Assembly: GCA_937884605.1 (NCBI GenBank)
Contig: CALGDM010000028.1
Span: 1 to 64,000 of the forward strand
Source: an uncultured Spiribacter sp.
GTDB taxonomy: Bacteria > Pseudomonadota > Gammaproteobacteria > Nitrococcales > Nitrococcaceae
Length of the DNA stretch: 64,000 nucleotides
Reading direction: 5' to 3'
The notes beneath the pieces are model-generated. The model was not told the origin of the DNA, did no database searches, and saw only the letters and a list, made by a program, of their open reading frames with translations. This document shows, piece after piece, positions 16,984-27,770 of this stretch. How positions within the stretch are numbered: the first letter of the stretch is position 1; each line of letters opens with the position of its first letter. A program made the translations under genes and the position numbers.

Positions 16984-17023
16984 GTGTGGGTGGTCCGTCG
17001 CTGCTGCGCCGGGCCACCCACAC
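16984..17023 (-). other. Strong hairpin between rpsA and ihfB
   Basis: GTGTGGGTGG at 16984-16993 and CCACCCACAC at 17014-17023 form a perfect 10-base stem with a 20-base loop. No T run follows on the minus strand, so it is not a standard intrinsic terminator. It could be an RNA-processing or stabilising structure, or a partial attenuator between the two genes. Confidence 0.5.
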
Positions 17024-17034
17024 TACCGACGGCC

Positions 17035-18717
17035 TCAGCTGTCGTTGCCGCGGTCACCCATCTGCTCCTTGAGCAGATCGCCCAGCGTCGTCGTACCGGC
17101 GGCGCCGGTGCTGCCAAAGCCTTCCAGCGCCTCACGCTCGTCCTGCTGGTCCTTGGCCCGGACAGACAGGCTGATCATGCGATTGCGCCGATCGACCGCC
17201 ATCACCTTGGCCTCGACCTCGTCACCCTGACTGACCAGCGAGCGCGCGTCATCAGTGCGCTCCTGAGCCAGATCGGCGGCGCGGACATAGCCCTGGACCT
17301 CTTCGTCGAGATCAACGACCACGCCCTTGGCGTCCACCTCGCTGGCTGTCCCGGTCACCACGGTCCCCTTGGGATGGTTGGCCACCCACTGCGACACCGG
17401 ATCCTGTGCCAGCTGCTTGACGCCCAGGCTGATGCGCTCGCGCTCCGGGTCCACCGACAGGACGACGGCCTCGACCTCTTCGCCCTTCTGGAAGTCACGG
17501 ATCGCTTCCTCGCCGGCATCGCTCCAGGACAGGTCCGAGAGATGGACCAGGCCGTCGATGCCGCCCTCGAGGCCGACAAAAATACCGAAGTCGGTGATCG
17601 ACTTGATGGTGCCGGTCACACGGTCACCCTTGTTGCGGGTGGCGGCAAACTCGTCCCACGGGTTCGGCTGGCACTGCTTCATGCCCAGCGAAATGCGGCG
17701 ACGCTCCTCGTCGATGTCGAGGATCATGACCTCAACCTCATCGCCCACCGAGACCATCTTGGCGGGATTGACGTTCTTGTTGGTCCAGTCCATCTCGGAG
17801 ACATGGACCAGGCCCTCGACGCCCTCTTCGATCTCGACGAATGCACCGTAATCGGTGATGTTGGTGACCTTGCCCACCACCCGGCTGCTTTCCGGATAGC
17901 GGCGCGCGATGGCCTCCCACGGATCCTCGCCCAGCTGCTTGAGGCCCAGCGAGACACGATTGCGCTCGCGGTCGAACTTGAGAACCTTGACCTCGATCTC
18001 CTGACCGACGTCCACCACCTCGGAGGGGTGCTTGACGCGGCGCCAGGCCATATCGGTGATATGCAGCAGGCCATCGATGCCCCCCAGGTCGACGAAGGCG
18101 CCGTAGTCCGTGAGGTTTTTGACGATGCCCTTGATGGACTGGCCTTCCTGGAGCTTTTCGAGCAGCGCTTCGCGCTCGGCGCTGTACTCTTCCTCGACCA
18201 CCGCGCGGCGCGAGACGACCACGTTGTTGCGGCGGGCATCGAGCTTGATCACCTTGAACTCGAGATCCTTGCCCTCGAGATACGTGGTGTCGCGCACCGG
18301 CCGGATGTCCACGAGCGAGCCCGGCAGGAAGGCCCGGATGTGTCCGAGATCGACGGTAAACCCGCCCTTGACCTTGCCGCTGATCTGACCGTTGACGGTT
18401 TCGCTGTTCTCGTAGGCTGCCTCGAGCACCCGCCAGGCACGGGCCCGTTTGGCCTTCTCGCGGGACAGGCGTGTCTCGCCGCTCCCGTCCTCGACCGCGT
18501 CGAGGGCGACTTCCACGTCGTCCCCCACGCTGACTTCGACTTCGCCGTTCTCATTGGTGAACTGACGAAGCGGGATGACCGCCTCGGACTTCAGCCCGGC
18601 ATTGACAACCACGTCCTCGCCGTCAACGGCGACCACTTGGGCGGTGACAATCGAGCCCGGCCGCATGTCGGTCTGTACAAGGCTCTCTTCGAAAAGTTCT
18701 GCAAAGCTTTCGCTCAT
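17035..18717 (-). CDS. rpsA: 30S ribosomal protein S1
   Basis: This 560-residue protein has six S1 domains in tandem, close to the 557 residues of E. coli S1. Repeats are visible at [45 protein letters not shown] and [24 protein letters not shown]1 binds mRNA leaders on the 30S subunit and allows initiation on structured messages. The start at [13 protein letters not shown] is chosen over a Met 12 codons upstream by family length. It is very acidic. It lies between cmk and ihfB as in most Gammaproteobacteria. Confidence 0.96.
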   Translation of the reverse strand: MSESFAELFEESLVQTDMRPGSIVTAQVVAVDGEDVVVNAGLKSEAVIPLRQFTNENGEVEVSVGDDVEVALDAVEDGSGETRLSREKAKRARAWRVLEAAYENSETVNGQISGKVKGGFTVDLGHIRAFLPGSLVDIRPVRDTTYLEGKDLEFKVIKLDARRNNVVVSRRAVVEEEYSAEREALLEKLQEGQSIKGIVKNLTDYGAFVDLGGIDGLLHITDMAWRRVKHPSEVVDVGQEIEVKVLKFDRERNRVSLGLKQLGEDPWEAIARRYPESSRVVGKVTNITDYGAFVEIEEGVEGLVHVSEMDWTNKNVNPAKMVSVGDEVEVMILDIDEERRRISLGMKQCQPNPWDEFAATRNKGDRVTGTIKSITDFGIFVGLEGGIDGLVHLSDLSWSDAGEEAIRDFQKGEEVEAVVLSVDPERERISLGVKQLAQDPVSQWVANHPKGTVVTGTASEVDAKGVVVDLDEEVQGYVRAADLAQERTDDARSLVSQGDEVEAKVMAVDRRNRMISLSVRAKDQQDEREALEGFGSTGAAGTTTLGDLLKEQMGDRGNDS

Positions 18718-18793
18718 GGGATGATTTGATCCGGGATCGACAGGCCGATCCATTTGGTTGCTGAAAAAAACGGCGCCACTCCGGCGGCACCCC

Positions 18794-19474
18794 CTATTGG
18801 AGACAGGCCCGAGCCCGCTCCATCACTGTCTGGATCACCGTATCGATCGACGCCCCGGTCGTATCCACGGTGACCGCGTCTTCTGCCGGTCTGAGCGGCG
18901 CGGTCTGGCGCTGCGAATCGCGAGCGTCACGGGCCTTCAGCTCATCCAGAAGATCGTCGAGACTAGCAGTAACACCCTGTTCCATCAACTGCTTATGCCG
19001 TCGACGCGCCCGCTCCTCGGCGCTCGCGGTGAGGAAGATCTTGACCGGTGCGTCGGGGAAGATGACGGTCCCCATGTCGCGGCCATCGGCGACCAGTCCG
19101 GGCGCCTGACGAAACGCTCGCTGGCGGGCCTTGAGCGCGTCACGCACCGGCGACAGCGCCGCCAGCACCGACGCCCGCTCGCCGCAGGCCTCGTCGCGGA
19201 TCGCCTTCCCCACCGGCTGACCATCGAGCATGGCTTCACCCGCATGCTCACCGTCGACCCGAAAATCGATATCCAGCTGCTCAGCCCGCTCGGTGAGGCG
19301 CGGCAGATCGTCGGGGGCGATCCCGTCACGCAACGAGGCCAGCGCCAGAAGCCGGTAGATGGCGCCGCTGTCGAGCAGGTGAAAACCCAGCCGCTGCGCC
19401 ACTGCGCGCGCGATCGTGCCCTTGCCGGCACCGCCGGGCCCGTCGATGGTGATGACTGCCGGGCGATCTGTCAT
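18794..19474 (-). CDS. cmk: Cytidylate kinase
   Basis: Cmk phosphorylates CMP and dCMP. The 226-residue protein begins with the P-loop [34 protein letters not shown] is the CMP-binding block, [15 protein letters not shown] is the conserved DGRDxGTV motif, and RARRRHKQL is the lid. It overlaps the aroA stop by four bases and is separated from rpsA by 76 bases. Confidence 0.95.
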   Translation of the reverse strand: MTDRPAVITIDGPGGAGKGTIARAVAQRLGFHLLDSGAIYRLLALASLRDGIAPDDLPRLTERAEQLDIDFRVDGEHAGEAMLDGQPVGKAIRDEACGERASVLAALSPVRDALKARQRAFRQAPGLVADGRDMGTVIFPDAPVKIFLTASAEERARRRHKQLMEQGVTASLDDLLDELKARDARDSQRQTAPLRPAEDAVTVDTTGASIDTVIQTVMERARACLQ

Positions 19475-20799
19475 GCCGATCCCTCCTCGCTGTGAATCCG
19501 CAGCCCGGCCTCGCGGGCGCGCTCGACAAAACCGGGAAAGGACGTATCCACCTCGCTGCAGCCGTCGATGGCAATTGGCGCATCCGCCACCAGCCCGGCC
19601 ATGGCAAAGGCCATAGCGATGCGGTGATCGCCATGGGCCTGAACATGCCCGCCGTGCAGGGGGCCGCCGACGATGCGAATCCCGTCGGGGGTCGGCTCGG
19701 CCTGGATGCCGAGGGCACCGAGACCGTCGGCCATTACCGCGATGCGGTCGCTTTCCTTGACCCGCAGCTCCTCCGCGCCGGTCAGTGTGGTCTCGCCCTC
19801 GGCGCAGGCCGCGGCAATGAACAGCGCTGGAAACTCGTCAATCGCAAGCGGCACCTGATCGGGCGGGATCGCGATGCCCTGCAGTCGCGATGGCTCCACC
19901 GTCAGGGTGGCCACCGGTTCGCCGGCTCCGGTGTCCTCGCGCTCGACATGGATCCGCGCCCCCATTCGCTGGAGGATATCGATAACACCGGTGCGGGTCG
20001 GATTGAGCCCGACATTGACCAGCGTCAGCGTGCCGGCCCCGGCAATCGAGGCGCCGACCAGAAAGAACGCGGCCGAGGAGATATCGCCCGGCACCACGAC
20101 CGGGCCGCCTTGCAGTCGGGGACCACCGCGCACGCTCACCTGCGACCCGGTCACGCGGACATCGGCGCCGAAGGCCTCGAGCATGCGCTCGGTGTGGTCG
20201 CGGGTAACCGCGGGTTCGGTAACGCGGGTCTCGCCGCTTGCATACAGCCCGGCCAGCAACAGGGCGGATTTGACCTGGGCGCTCGCCACCGGCAGATCGT
20301 AGTCGATGCCCTCGAGCGCGGCGACGGGCGCAATCACCAGTGGCGCGGTGCCGTCAGGCTCGGTGCCGATCCGGGCCCCCATCCGCCCCAGGGGCTCGGT
20401 CACCCGGCGCATGGGCCGCCGCATCAGCGAGTGATCTCCCACCAGTCGACTCGCAAACCGCTGGCCCGCCAGCAGGCCGGCGAGCAGGCGCATGGAGGTC
20501 CCCGAATTGCCCAGATCCAGCGCCCCGGAGGCCTCGCGCAGCCCGCTCAGGCCGACCCCCTGAATGCGCAGCCGCCCCTGCTCGGGCCCCTCGATGACAA
20601 CCCCCAGGGCACGCATAGCGGCCAGGGTCGCCATGGCATCATCGCCGTCCAGAAAGCCGCTGACCGCGGTCTCGCCCTCGGCAACGGCACCGAGCATGAC
20701 CGCCCGGTGCGAAATGGACTTGTCACCGGGGACCTGCAGTGTGCCACTCAGTGTGCCGCCGGGCTCAACGATAAACCGGCGCTCGGTTGTCTCGGTCAT
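19471..20799 (-). CDS. aroA: 3-phosphoshikimate 1-carboxyvinyltransferase (EPSP synthase)
   Basis: AroA joins shikimate-3-phosphate and phosphoenolpyruvate in aromatic amino acid synthesis. The 442-residue product has [35 protein letters not shown] and the C-terminal [15 protein letters not shown] block. The G-N-S-G-T-S stretch marks the phosphoenolpyruvate site. The start at [15 protein letters not shown] replaces a longer open frame that would cover the end of tyrA. The gap to tyrA is about 20 bases, so they are likely in one operon. Confidence 0.95.
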   Translation of the reverse strand: MTETTERRFIVEPGGTLSGTLQVPGDKSISHRAVMLGAVAEGETAVSGFLDGDDAMATLAAMRALGVVIEGPEQGRLRIQGVGLSGLREASGALDLGNSGTSMRLLAGLLAGQRFASRLVGDHSLMRRPMRRVTEPLGRMGARIGTEPDGTAPLVIAPVAALEGIDYDLPVASAQVKSALLLAGLYASGETRVTEPAVTRDHTERMLEAFGADVRVTGSQVSVRGGPRLQGGPVVVPGDISSAAFFLVGASIAGAGTLTLVNVGLNPTRTGVIDILQRMGARIHVEREDTGAGEPVATLTVEPSRLQGIAIPPDQVPLAIDEFPALFIAAACAEGETTLTGAEELRVKESDRIAVMADGLGALGIQAEPTPDGIRIVGGPLHGGHVQAHGDHRIAMAFAMAGLVADAPIAIDGCSEVDTSFPGFVERAREAGLRIHSEEGSA

Positions 20800-20818
20800 G
20801 ATGGTGTTCCTGGCTGCA

Positions 20819-21697
20819 TCAGCGCTCGAATCCGTGTTTGTGGGCGTCGCGGGTGGCTTTGGCGCTGCGGAATACCCCTTCGAGCCCGCTTGCGTCGGCC
20901 GCTTCAACCTTCTCGGTCAACTGCTCGAGGTCGCGGCGGAAATGCCCCAGCGCCTCGAGGACCGCGTCGCGGTTGCCCAGACAGATGTCCCGCCACATCA
21001 CCGGATCACTGGAGGCGATACGGGTAAAGTCGCGGAATCCGCCGGCGGCGTAGCCGAGGATTTCCTCGTGATCAGGTTCATGGGCCAGCATGTCCACGAG
21101 GCCAAACGCGAGCAGGTGCGGCAGGTGCGAGGTGATCGCCAGCATGCGATCGTGATGGTCGACGGACATGGCGGTCACCTCGGCACCCGCCTGCCGCCAT
21201 AACCAGTCGACGGCGCTGACCGCCGCCGGGGCGCTGGATTCGAGCGGCGTGATAATCACTCGCCGGCCGTCGAACAGCTCGGCGAATGCCGCTTCGACAC
21301 CACTGTGCTCGGTGCCGGCGATGGGATGGCCGGGCACGAACCCCGCCGGCAGCCGGCCCAGCGCGGTGCGGGTGTCGTCCACGACGCAGCCCTTGGCACT
21401 GCCCACATCGGTGATCACCTGTTCGTCACGCAGATGGGGTTCGAGGTCACGCAGCACCGCCGCGGTGGCCCCCAGTGGCACCCCCAGCACCACCATATCG
21501 GCATCGGCCAGTGCCTGGGCCGGGTCCGTGGTGCCATGATCGATGGCGCCCACGGCCCGAGCGCGCGCCAGGCGCTGCGGGTCACGGCCGAGGCCAATGA
21601 TGCACTCGGTGGCGCTGGCGCGTTTGAGCGCCAGGCCCAGTGACCCGGCAATCAGGCCAACGCCGACCAGGCAGATCCGTCGTGGCTGGGTGTTCAA
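20819..21697 (-). CDS. tyrA: Prephenate dehydrogenase
   Basis: This 292-residue enzyme makes 4-hydroxyphenylpyruvate for tyrosine. The N-terminal NAD(P) motif is CLVGVGLIAGSLGLAL. VVLGVPLGA and DVGSAKG are conserved, and GHPIAGTEHSGVEAA contains the catalytic His. SHLPHLLAFGL lies in the helical dimer domain. It has no fused chorismate mutase domain and no C-terminal ACT domain. In many relatives a hisC aminotransferase gene lies between pheA and tyrA; here only nine bases separate them. Confidence 0.95.
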   Translation of the reverse strand: MNTQPRRICLVGVGLIAGSLGLALKRASATECIIGLGRDPQRLARARAVGAIDHGTTDPAQALADADMVVLGVPLGATAAVLRDLEPHLRDEQVITDVGSAKGCVVDDTRTALGRLPAGFVPGHPIAGTEHSGVEAAFAELFDGRRVIITPLESSAPAAVSAVDWLWRQAGAEVTAMSVDHHDRMLAITSHLPHLLAFGLVDMLAHEPDHEEILGYAAGGFRDFTRIASSDPVMWRDICLGNRDAVLEALGHFRRDLEQLTEKVEAADASGLEGVFRSAKATRDAHKHGFER

Positions 21698-21706
21698 GCC
21701 GGCGAC

Positions 21707-22789
21707 CTAGACCACCGAGCGCGGATACGAGCCCAGCACCTTGAGCAGACTGGCGAGCTTCTGCATTTCGCCCAGCGCACGCTTGAGATCGGGATCCTCG
21801 GCATGACCCAGCAGATCGACGAAAAACACATACTCCCACATGCCTTCCGGCGACGGCCGGGATTCGAGCCGGGTCATGTTCAGCCCGTAGCGCGCCAGCG
21901 GCGCGAGCAACCCCGCGAGACCGCCCGGGCGATTTTCCCGAGCGATGACCAGCGATGTCTTGTCCTCGCCGGTGGGTTCCGGGCTCTCGCGGCCCAGCAC
22001 CAGAAACCGCGTCGCATTACGCGATCCGTCCTGCATAGCGGCCTGCAGGATCGGCAGCTCGTAACGCTCAGCGGCCGCCTCGGAGGCGATAGCCGCCGCG
22101 CTGTCATCGAGGCTGGCCAGGCGGGCGGCCTCGGCGGTGCTCGCCACGGGAATGCGATCCACCGCCGGCAGATGCCGGTCGAGCCACGACCGACACTGCG
22201 CAAGCCCCTGGCTGTGCGAGTAGACGCGCTGAATCGAGGCGACGTCCGCGGCCCGGGTCGCGAGGCTGTGCACCACCGGCATCTCCACCTCGCCGACAAT
22301 CTGCAGCGGCGAGGATGGCAGCCGATCGAGGGTATGCGTGACCATGCCCTCGGTGGAGTTCTCCACCGGCACCACGCCGTAGGCGGCTTCACCGGACTCC
22401 ACCTCACGGAAGACCGCGTCGATGTTGTCCATGGGCCGGCTGTCGACGGAGTGACCGAAGTGCTTCAGCGCCGCCTCCTGGGTAAAGGTGCCTTCGGGCC
22501 CCAGAAAGGCCACGGTCAGGGGACGCTGCAGGGCCAGACAGGAGGACATGATCTCGCGGAAAAGCCGCGTGACATCGGCATCGGTCAGCGGCCCGGCATT
22601 GGCATCACGAAGCCGCCGCAGCACCTCCGCCTCGCGCGCCGGCCGGTAGAAATCCGCCGACTCGCCAGCAGCCTGCTTGGCCCCGGCCACCTCGGCCGCC
22701 GCCGCGGCCCGCTCGTTGACCAACGCCAGGATCTGATCATCAATGCCGTCGATGCGCGCCCGGATGCGCTTCAGCGTTTCGTCGTTCAC
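21707..22789 (-). CDS. pheA: Bifunctional chorismate mutase/prephenate dehydratase
   Basis: This 360-residue P-protein has three domains. An AroQ chorismate mutase (about 1-90, LKRIRARIDGIDDQILALVNERA) is followed by prephenate dehydratase (about 93-270, with TVAFLGPEGTFTQEAA and the catalytic RNATRFLVLG) and an ACT domain (about 278-355). The ACT domain has the ESRP motif that binds phenylalanine, so feedback inhibition by phenylalanine is expected. It lies between serA and tyrA on the same strand. Confidence 0.95.
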   Translation of the reverse strand: MNDETLKRIRARIDGIDDQILALVNERAAAAAEVAGAKQAAGESADFYRPAREAEVLRRLRDANAGPLTDADVTRLFREIMSSCLALQRPLTVAFLGPEGTFTQEAALKHFGHSVDSRPMDNIDAVFREVESGEAAYGVVPVENSTEGMVTHTLDRLPSSPLQIVGEVEMPVVHSLATRAADVASIQRVYSHSQGLAQCRSWLDRHLPAVDRIPVASTAEAARLASLDDSAAAIASEAAAERYELPILQAAMQDGSRNATRFLVLGRESPEPTGEDKTSLVIARENRPGGLAGLLAPLARYGLNMTRLESRPSPEGMWEYVFFVDLLGHAEDPDLKRALGEMQKLASLLKVLGSYPRSVV

Positions 22790-22811
22790 GCTCGCCCCCC
22801 GTTGTCAGTCG

Positions 22812-23978
22812 CTAGATAACCCGAACCATGAGCACGCCATCAATGCCCTGCAGCTGCTCGATGACCGCCGGCGGGATCGTGCCGCCGACATCGGCCACGC
22901 TGTAGGCGAGTTCGCCCTGCGACTTGTTGTACATGTCGTCGATGTTGAGGCCCGCCTCGGCCAGCGCCGAGGAGATCTGCCCGAGCATGTTGGGGACGTT
23001 GGCGTTGACCACGGTCAGGCGGTCGCCCCCGGCATTGCGCGGCAGGATGAGCTCGGGAAAGTTGACGGAGTTGGTGACGTTGCCGGTCTCGAGAAAGTCG
23101 CGGATCTCGTCGGCGGCCATGATCGCGCAGTTCTCCTGCGCCTCGTTGGTCGAGGCACCGATGTGCGGCAGTGCGACCACACCGTCGTGCCCCTTGAGTG
23201 CCGCGGCGGGGAAATCGCAGACGTAGCGGCCCAGCCGACCCTCGTCCAGCGCCTTGACGATGGCGTCGTCATCGACGATGCCGGCACGGGCAAAGTTGAG
23301 CAGGACCTGCCCCTCGCGCGAGGCGGCCAGGCGCGCGGCATTGATCATGCCGCGGGTCTCGTCCACCTCCGGCACATGCAGCGTGACAATGTCCGAGGCG
23401 GTCATCACCTCGTCGACACTCTGCGCACGGTAGACCCCCGACTGCAGATTCCAGGCGCTGCGCACGGTGATCTTGGGATCATAGCCGACCACCTTCATGC
23501 CCAGCGCAGCGGCGGCATTGGCGACGCTGACGCCGATGGCCCCGAGGCCGATCACGCCCAGCGTGCGCCCGGGCAGTTCAAAGCCGGTGAACTGCTTTTT
23601 GCCGGCTTCGGCCGCCTTGTTCATCGTGGCGTCATCGCCTTCGAGCGTCTGGGCAAAGGCCCAGGCGGGGCAGATATTGCGAGCGGCGAGGAACATACCG
23701 GCCAGCACCAGCTCCTTGACCGCGTTGGCGTTGGCGCCCGGCGCGTTGAATACCGGGATGCCGCGCTCGTTCATCGCCGCCATCGGGATATTGTTGACAC
23801 CCGCACCGGCGCGGCCCACGGCCTTGAGCGTATCCGGGACCGCCCAGTCATGGAGCTTGGCAGAGCGCAGGAGCACCGCATCGGGATGCTGGATCTCGGA
23901 GGAAACCTCGAACCGCTCGCGCGGCAGGCGCTCCAGTCCACGCGGAGAAATATTATTGAATGTCAGGATCTTGTACAT
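22812..23978 (-). CDS. serA: D-3-phosphoglycerate dehydrogenase
   Basis: SerA starts serine synthesis by oxidising 3-phosphoglycerate. The 388-residue form has the NAD-binding motif GVIGLGAIGVSVANAAAALG, the catalytic PHIGASTNEAQENCA block and a C-terminal ACT domain (VVNANVPNMLGQISSAL). It belongs to the short type without the intervening domain of long SerA proteins. The start at MYKILTFNNISP is chosen because homologous sequence begins there; the frame extends 32 codons further into serC. It sits directly downstream of serC, so the two serine genes are together. Confidence 0.95.
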   Translation of the reverse strand: MYKILTFNNISPRGLERLPRERFEVSSEIQHPDAVLLRSAKLHDWAVPDTLKAVGRAGAGVNNIPMAAMNERGIPVFNAPGANANAVKELVLAGMFLAARNICPAWAFAQTLEGDDATMNKAAEAGKKQFTGFELPGRTLGVIGLGAIGVSVANAAAALGMKVVGYDPKITVRSAWNLQSGVYRAQSVDEVMTASDIVTLHVPEVDETRGMINAARLAASREGQVLLNFARAGIVDDDAIVKALDEGRLGRYVCDFPAAALKGHDGVVALPHIGASTNEAQENCAIMAADEIRDFLETGNVTNSVNFPELILPRNAGGDRLTVVNANVPNMLGQISSALAEAGLNIDDMYNKSQGELAYSVADVGGTIPPAVIEQLQGIDGVLMVRVI

Positions 23979-23988
23979 TTTATCTCGA

Positions 23989-25071
23989 TTATCCGTGGCG
24001 TCGCTCGAAATCGGCCATGAAGTCGATGAGGGCATCCACTCCGGCCTCGGGCATCGCATTGTAGATGCTGGCACGCATGCCGCCTACCGAGCGGTGACCC
24101 TTGAGGGTCTCCAGACCGGCGGCACTGGCCTCCTTGAGGAACGTGGCGTCCAGCGAATCATCAGCCAGCACGAACGGCACATTCATCCAGGACCGCGCAT
24201 CCGGGGCCACCGGGTTACGGTAGAACGCCGAATCGTCGATGGCCTGGTAGAGCCGGGCGGCCTTGCGTCGGTTGATCTCGCCCATCGCGGCCAGTCCGCC
24301 CTCGTCCTTGAGCCACTGGAACACCAGGCCGGCAATGTAGAGGCTGTAGGTGGCCGGCGTGTTGAGCATGGAGTCGGCCTCGGCCTGACGCCGATAGTCC
24401 CAGATCGCCGGGACCTGGGCGCTGGCGCGATCCAGCAGATCATCGCGGACAATCACCACGGTCAAGCCCGCGGGGCCAAAGTTCTTCTGGGCGCCGGCGT
24501 AGATGACGCCAAATCGCGAGACGTCCAGCGGCCGCGACAGAAACGTCGAGGACAGGTCGCTGACCAGCGGCACGTCGCCCGCATCCGGGATCTCGGGGAA
24601 TTCGACACCGGTAATGGTCTCATTGGCGCAGTAGTGCAGATAGGCGGCATTGGGATCGCACTGCCACTCGGACTGGGGCGGAATCGCCATGGGGTCACCA
24701 TTGCCCCCCTCGGCCGCCACGTTGACCGCCGTGTACTTGCGCGCCTCGGCAATGGCCTTTTTCGACCAGCTGCCGGTGTTGACGTAGTCGACGCTCGAGG
24801 CGTCGCCGATCAGGTTCAGAGGCACTGCCGAGAACTGGGCGGTGGCGCCACCCTGCAGAAACAGCACCCGGTAGTTGTCGGGCACTTCGAGGAGTTCCCG
24901 AAGATCGGCCTCGGCCCGCTCGGCGATGGACACAAAGGCCTTGCCGCGATGGCTCATTTCCATCACCGACATCCCGGTGCCGTGCCAGTCGAGCATTTCC
25001 TCGGCGGCCTGGCGCAGGACGGGTTCCGGCAACGTCGCCGGCCCCGCGCTAAAGTTGTATACACGCGACAT
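23989..25071 (-). CDS. serC: Phosphoserine aminotransferase
   Basis: SerC converts 3-phosphohydroxypyruvate to phosphoserine with pyridoxal phosphate and also serves vitamin B6 synthesis. The 360-residue protein begins [20 protein letters not shown], has [19 protein letters not shown], and the PLP lysine in [13 protein letters not shown]. The end, [23 protein letters not shown], is also typical. It follows gyrA with 41 bases between and precedes serA by ten bases. Confidence 0.96.
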   Translation of the reverse strand: MSRVYNFSAGPATLPEPVLRQAAEEMLDWHGTGMSVMEMSHRGKAFVSIAERAEADLRELLEVPDNYRVLFLQGGATAQFSAVPLNLIGDASSVDYVNTGSWSKKAIAEARKYTAVNVAAEGGNGDPMAIPPQSEWQCDPNAAYLHYCANETITGVEFPEIPDAGDVPLVSDLSSTFLSRPLDVSRFGVIYAGAQKNFGPAGLTVVIVRDDLLDRASAQVPAIWDYRRQAEADSMLNTPATYSLYIAGLVFQWLKDEGGLAAMGEINRRKAARLYQAIDDSAFYRNPVAPDARSWMNVPFVLADDSLDATFLKEASAAGLETLKGHRSVGGMRASIYNAMPEAGVDALIDFMADFERRHG

Positions 25072-25112
25072 AATGCGCTCCCGCTATTTGATTGACTGCA
25101 TATCGGACGGGA

Positions 25113-27677
25113 TCAGTCGTCGGCGGCCTCGTCGTCGGCGCCGGCCTCCTCGCCCAGCGCCTCGACCCGGGCAAGCCCGACCAGCGCCTCGTCCTCGGAC
25201 AGGGCGATCAGCTTGACCCCCTGGGTGTTGCGGCTCAGCACCGAGACCTCGGCCGCGCGTGTGCGCACCAGTGTCCCGCCGTTGGTGATGAGCATGATTT
25301 CGTTGTCCTGGGTGACCTGCAGCGCCCCCACGACGCCGCCATTGCGCGCCGTGGTCTGGATGCTGATCACGCCCATGCCACCACGACCGCGGAGCGGATA
25401 GTCCGTTACCGGCGTCAGCTTGCCGAAGCCGTTTTCGGTCACGGTCAGGACATCGCCCGCGTCGAGTATCAGGGACTGGATAACCGTCTGATCAGTTCCC
25501 AGCCGCACGCCGCGCACGCCGGTGGCGGTGCGCCCCATGGGCCGGACCTCGGATTCGTTGAACCGGATCGCCTTGCCGGCATTGGTCAACAGCATGACAT
25601 CGCGCTGGCCATCGGTGACGCCGACATTCACCAGACTGTCGTCCTCACCCAGGTTGAGGGCAATGATGCCGTTGGCGCGGGGTCGCGAAAAGTCCACCAG
25701 CGGCGTCTTCTTGACGGTGCCCTGACGGGTCGCCATGAACACGAAATGATCGGCGTCGAATTCACTGACCGGCAGCACCGCATTGATGCGCTCGTCGGTC
25801 TCCAGCGGCAGCAGATTGACGATCGGCTTACCCCGCGCCCCGCGGCTGCCGTGGGGCAGCTCGTAGACCTTGAGCCAGTAGCATTTGCCGCGACTGGAAA
25901 AGCACAGCAGCGTGTCGTGGGTGTTGGCCACCCAGAGTTTGTCGACAAAGTCCTCGCCGCGCATCTGGGTGGCCGCCTTGCCCTTGCCGCCACGGCGCTG
26001 CGCCTGATAGACGTCCAACGGTTGCGATTTGGCATAGCCGCTATGCGAGAGCGTGACCACCACGTCCTGCGGCGGAATCAGATCCTCAATGGACAGATCG
26101 AGTCGGGTCTCGAGGATCTCGCTGCGGCGCTCGTCCCCATAGCGCTCACGGATCGCGGTCAGCTCGTCGCGGATCACCTGCATGAGTCGGTCGCTGCTGG
26201 CAAGAATGTCCAGCAGATCGGCGATGGTCTCGAGGATCTGCCGGTACTCATCGACGATCTTGTCCTGCTCGAGACCGGTCAGCCGGTGCAGTCGCAGGTC
26301 GAGGATGGCCTGAGCCTGGGCCTCGGTCAGGCGATAGCCGCTGTCGAGCCAGCCGACACCGGCATCGAGCGTTTCCGGGCGCGATGCCTCAGCGCCGGCG
26401 CGCGAGAGCATGTCGCTGACGATCCCTGGCGCCCAGTCACGACTGACCAGCGCGGCGCGCGCATCCGCGGCTGACGGCGACGCCTTGATCAGCGCAATCA
26501 CCTCGTCGATGTTGGCCAGTGCGACGGCCAGCCCCTCGAGGACGTGGGCGCGATCGCGGGCCTTGCGCAGCTCGAACACGGTGCGCCGGGTGACCACCTC
26601 GCGGCGATGGCTGATGAATGCATCCAGCACGTCGCGCAGGTTGTGCTGCCGCGGCTGTCCCTCGTGAAGGGCGACCATGTTGATGCCAAAAACCGTCTCA
26701 AGCTGGGTGTGCTGATAGAGGTTGTTCAGCACCACCTCGGGCACCTCGCCGCGGCGCAGCTCGATGACCATGCGGATGCCGTCCTTGTCGGACTCGTCGC
26801 GCAGCTCGGTAATGCCCTCGATGCGCTTTTCCTTGACCAGCTCAGCGATTTTCTCGAGCAGCCGGGCCTTATTGACCTGATAGGGCAGCTCTTCGACGAT
26901 GATCGATGCCTTGCCGTTGGCGGGATCATGCTCGAAGCGGCAGCGCGCCCGCATCACCATGCGCCCGCGCCCGGTGCGGTAGGCCTCGCGAATGCCCTCG
27001 ACCCCGTTGATGATGCCGCGGGTGGGCAGATCGGGGCCCGGGATGTAGGCCATCAACGCCTCGACATCGAGACTGTCGTCGTCGATGAGCGCCAGACAGG
27101 CGTCCACCACCTCGCACAGATTGTGTGGCGGCACGTTGGTGGCCATGCCCACGGCAATGCCCGAGCCGCCGTTGACCAGGAAGTTGGGCACGCGAGTGGG
27201 CAGGACCTCGGGCTCCTGCTCGGAGCCGTCGTAGTTGTCGCCGAAGTCCACCGTTTCCTTGTCGATATCGGCGAGCAGCTCATGGGCTATCCGCGCCATG
27301 CGGACCTCGGTGTAACGCATCGCCGCGGCGTTGTCGCCGTCGATGGAACCGAAGTTGCCCTGCCCGTCCACCAGCAGATAGCGCATCGAAAAGTCCTGCG
27401 CCATTCGCACGATGGTGTCATAGACCGCCGTGTCGCCATGCGGGTGATACTTACCGATGACATCACCCACCACACGGGCGGATTTCTTGTACGGCCGATT
27501 CCAGTCATTGCCCAGCTCGCGCATGGCGTAGAGCACGCGCCGGTGGACAGGCTTGAGCCCGTCACGCACGTCCGGCAGGGCTCGGCCAACGATGACGCTC
27601 ATGGCGTAGTCCAGATAGGACTGACGCATCTCGTCTTCGAGATTGACCGGGAGGATTTCCTTGGCAACGCTGGACAT
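25113..27677 (-). CDS. gyrA: DNA gyrase subunit A
   Basis: This 854-residue GyrA has the catalytic Tyr in [10 protein letters not shown] and the C-terminal beta-pinwheel that wraps DNA, including the GyrA box QRRGGKG. The region equivalent to the E. coli quinolone pocket reads [10 protein letters not shown]: residue 83 is Thr instead of Ser and residue 87 is Asp. Thr83 is natural in some Gammaproteobacteria such as Pseudomonas aeruginosa, so it is not evidence of selected resistance. The C-terminus is acidic ([12 protein letters not shown]). GyrA pairs with GyrB to introduce negative supercoils. Confidence 0.96.
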   Translation of the reverse strand: MSSVAKEILPVNLEDEMRQSYLDYAMSVIVGRALPDVRDGLKPVHRRVLYAMRELGNDWNRPYKKSARVVGDVIGKYHPHGDTAVYDTIVRMAQDFSMRYLLVDGQGNFGSIDGDNAAAMRYTEVRMARIAHELLADIDKETVDFGDNYDGSEQEPEVLPTRVPNFLVNGGSGIAVGMATNVPPHNLCEVVDACLALIDDDSLDVEALMAYIPGPDLPTRGIINGVEGIREAYRTGRGRMVMRARCRFEHDPANGKASIIVEELPYQVNKARLLEKIAELVKEKRIEGITELRDESDKDGIRMVIELRRGEVPEVVLNNLYQHTQLETVFGINMVALHEGQPRQHNLRDVLDAFISHRREVVTRRTVFELRKARDRAHVLEGLAVALANIDEVIALIKASPSAADARAALVSRDWAPGIVSDMLSRAGAEASRPETLDAGVGWLDSGYRLTEAQAQAILDLRLHRLTGLEQDKIVDEYRQILETIADLLDILASSDRLMQVIRDELTAIRERYGDERRSEILETRLDLSIEDLIPPQDVVVTLSHSGYAKSQPLDVYQAQRRGGKGKAATQMRGEDFVDKLWVANTHDTLLCFSSRGKCYWLKVYELPHGSRGARGKPIVNLLPLETDERINAVLPVSEFDADHFVFMATRQGTVKKTPLVDFSRPRANGIIALNLGEDDSLVNVGVTDGQRDVMLLTNAGKAIRFNESEVRPMGRTATGVRGVRLGTDQTVIQSLILDAGDVLTVTENGFGKLTPVTDYPLRGRGGMGVISIQTTARNGGVVGALQVTQDNEIMLITNGGTLVRTRAAEVSVLSRNTQGVKLIALSEDEALVGLARVEALGEEAGADDEAADD

Positions 27678-27735
27678 GGCGGGGGTCTCGATCGTCGTGA
27701 AATTCGCTTTGTTTAAGCGCTCAGTCTAACACGCG

Positions 27736-27762
27736 CTGGCCGCCGCGGCACGGCGGAGCCAG
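27736..27762 (-). other. Hairpin between ppiA-like gene and gyrA
   Basis: CTGGC followed by CGCCG at 27736-27745 can pair with CGGCG and GCCAG at 27751-27762, with a two-base bulge. No clear T run follows on the minus strand. It may end transcription of the upstream gene before the gyrA promoter. Confidence 0.35.
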
Positions 27763-27770
27763 CCCGTTAC

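Noticed and set aside
16627-18729. 700-residue open frame on the plus strand opposite ihfB and rpsA
   Set aside because: It is an antisense shadow of rpsA. High GC and third-position bias keep the opposite frame open; the text has no family features and no ribosome site.
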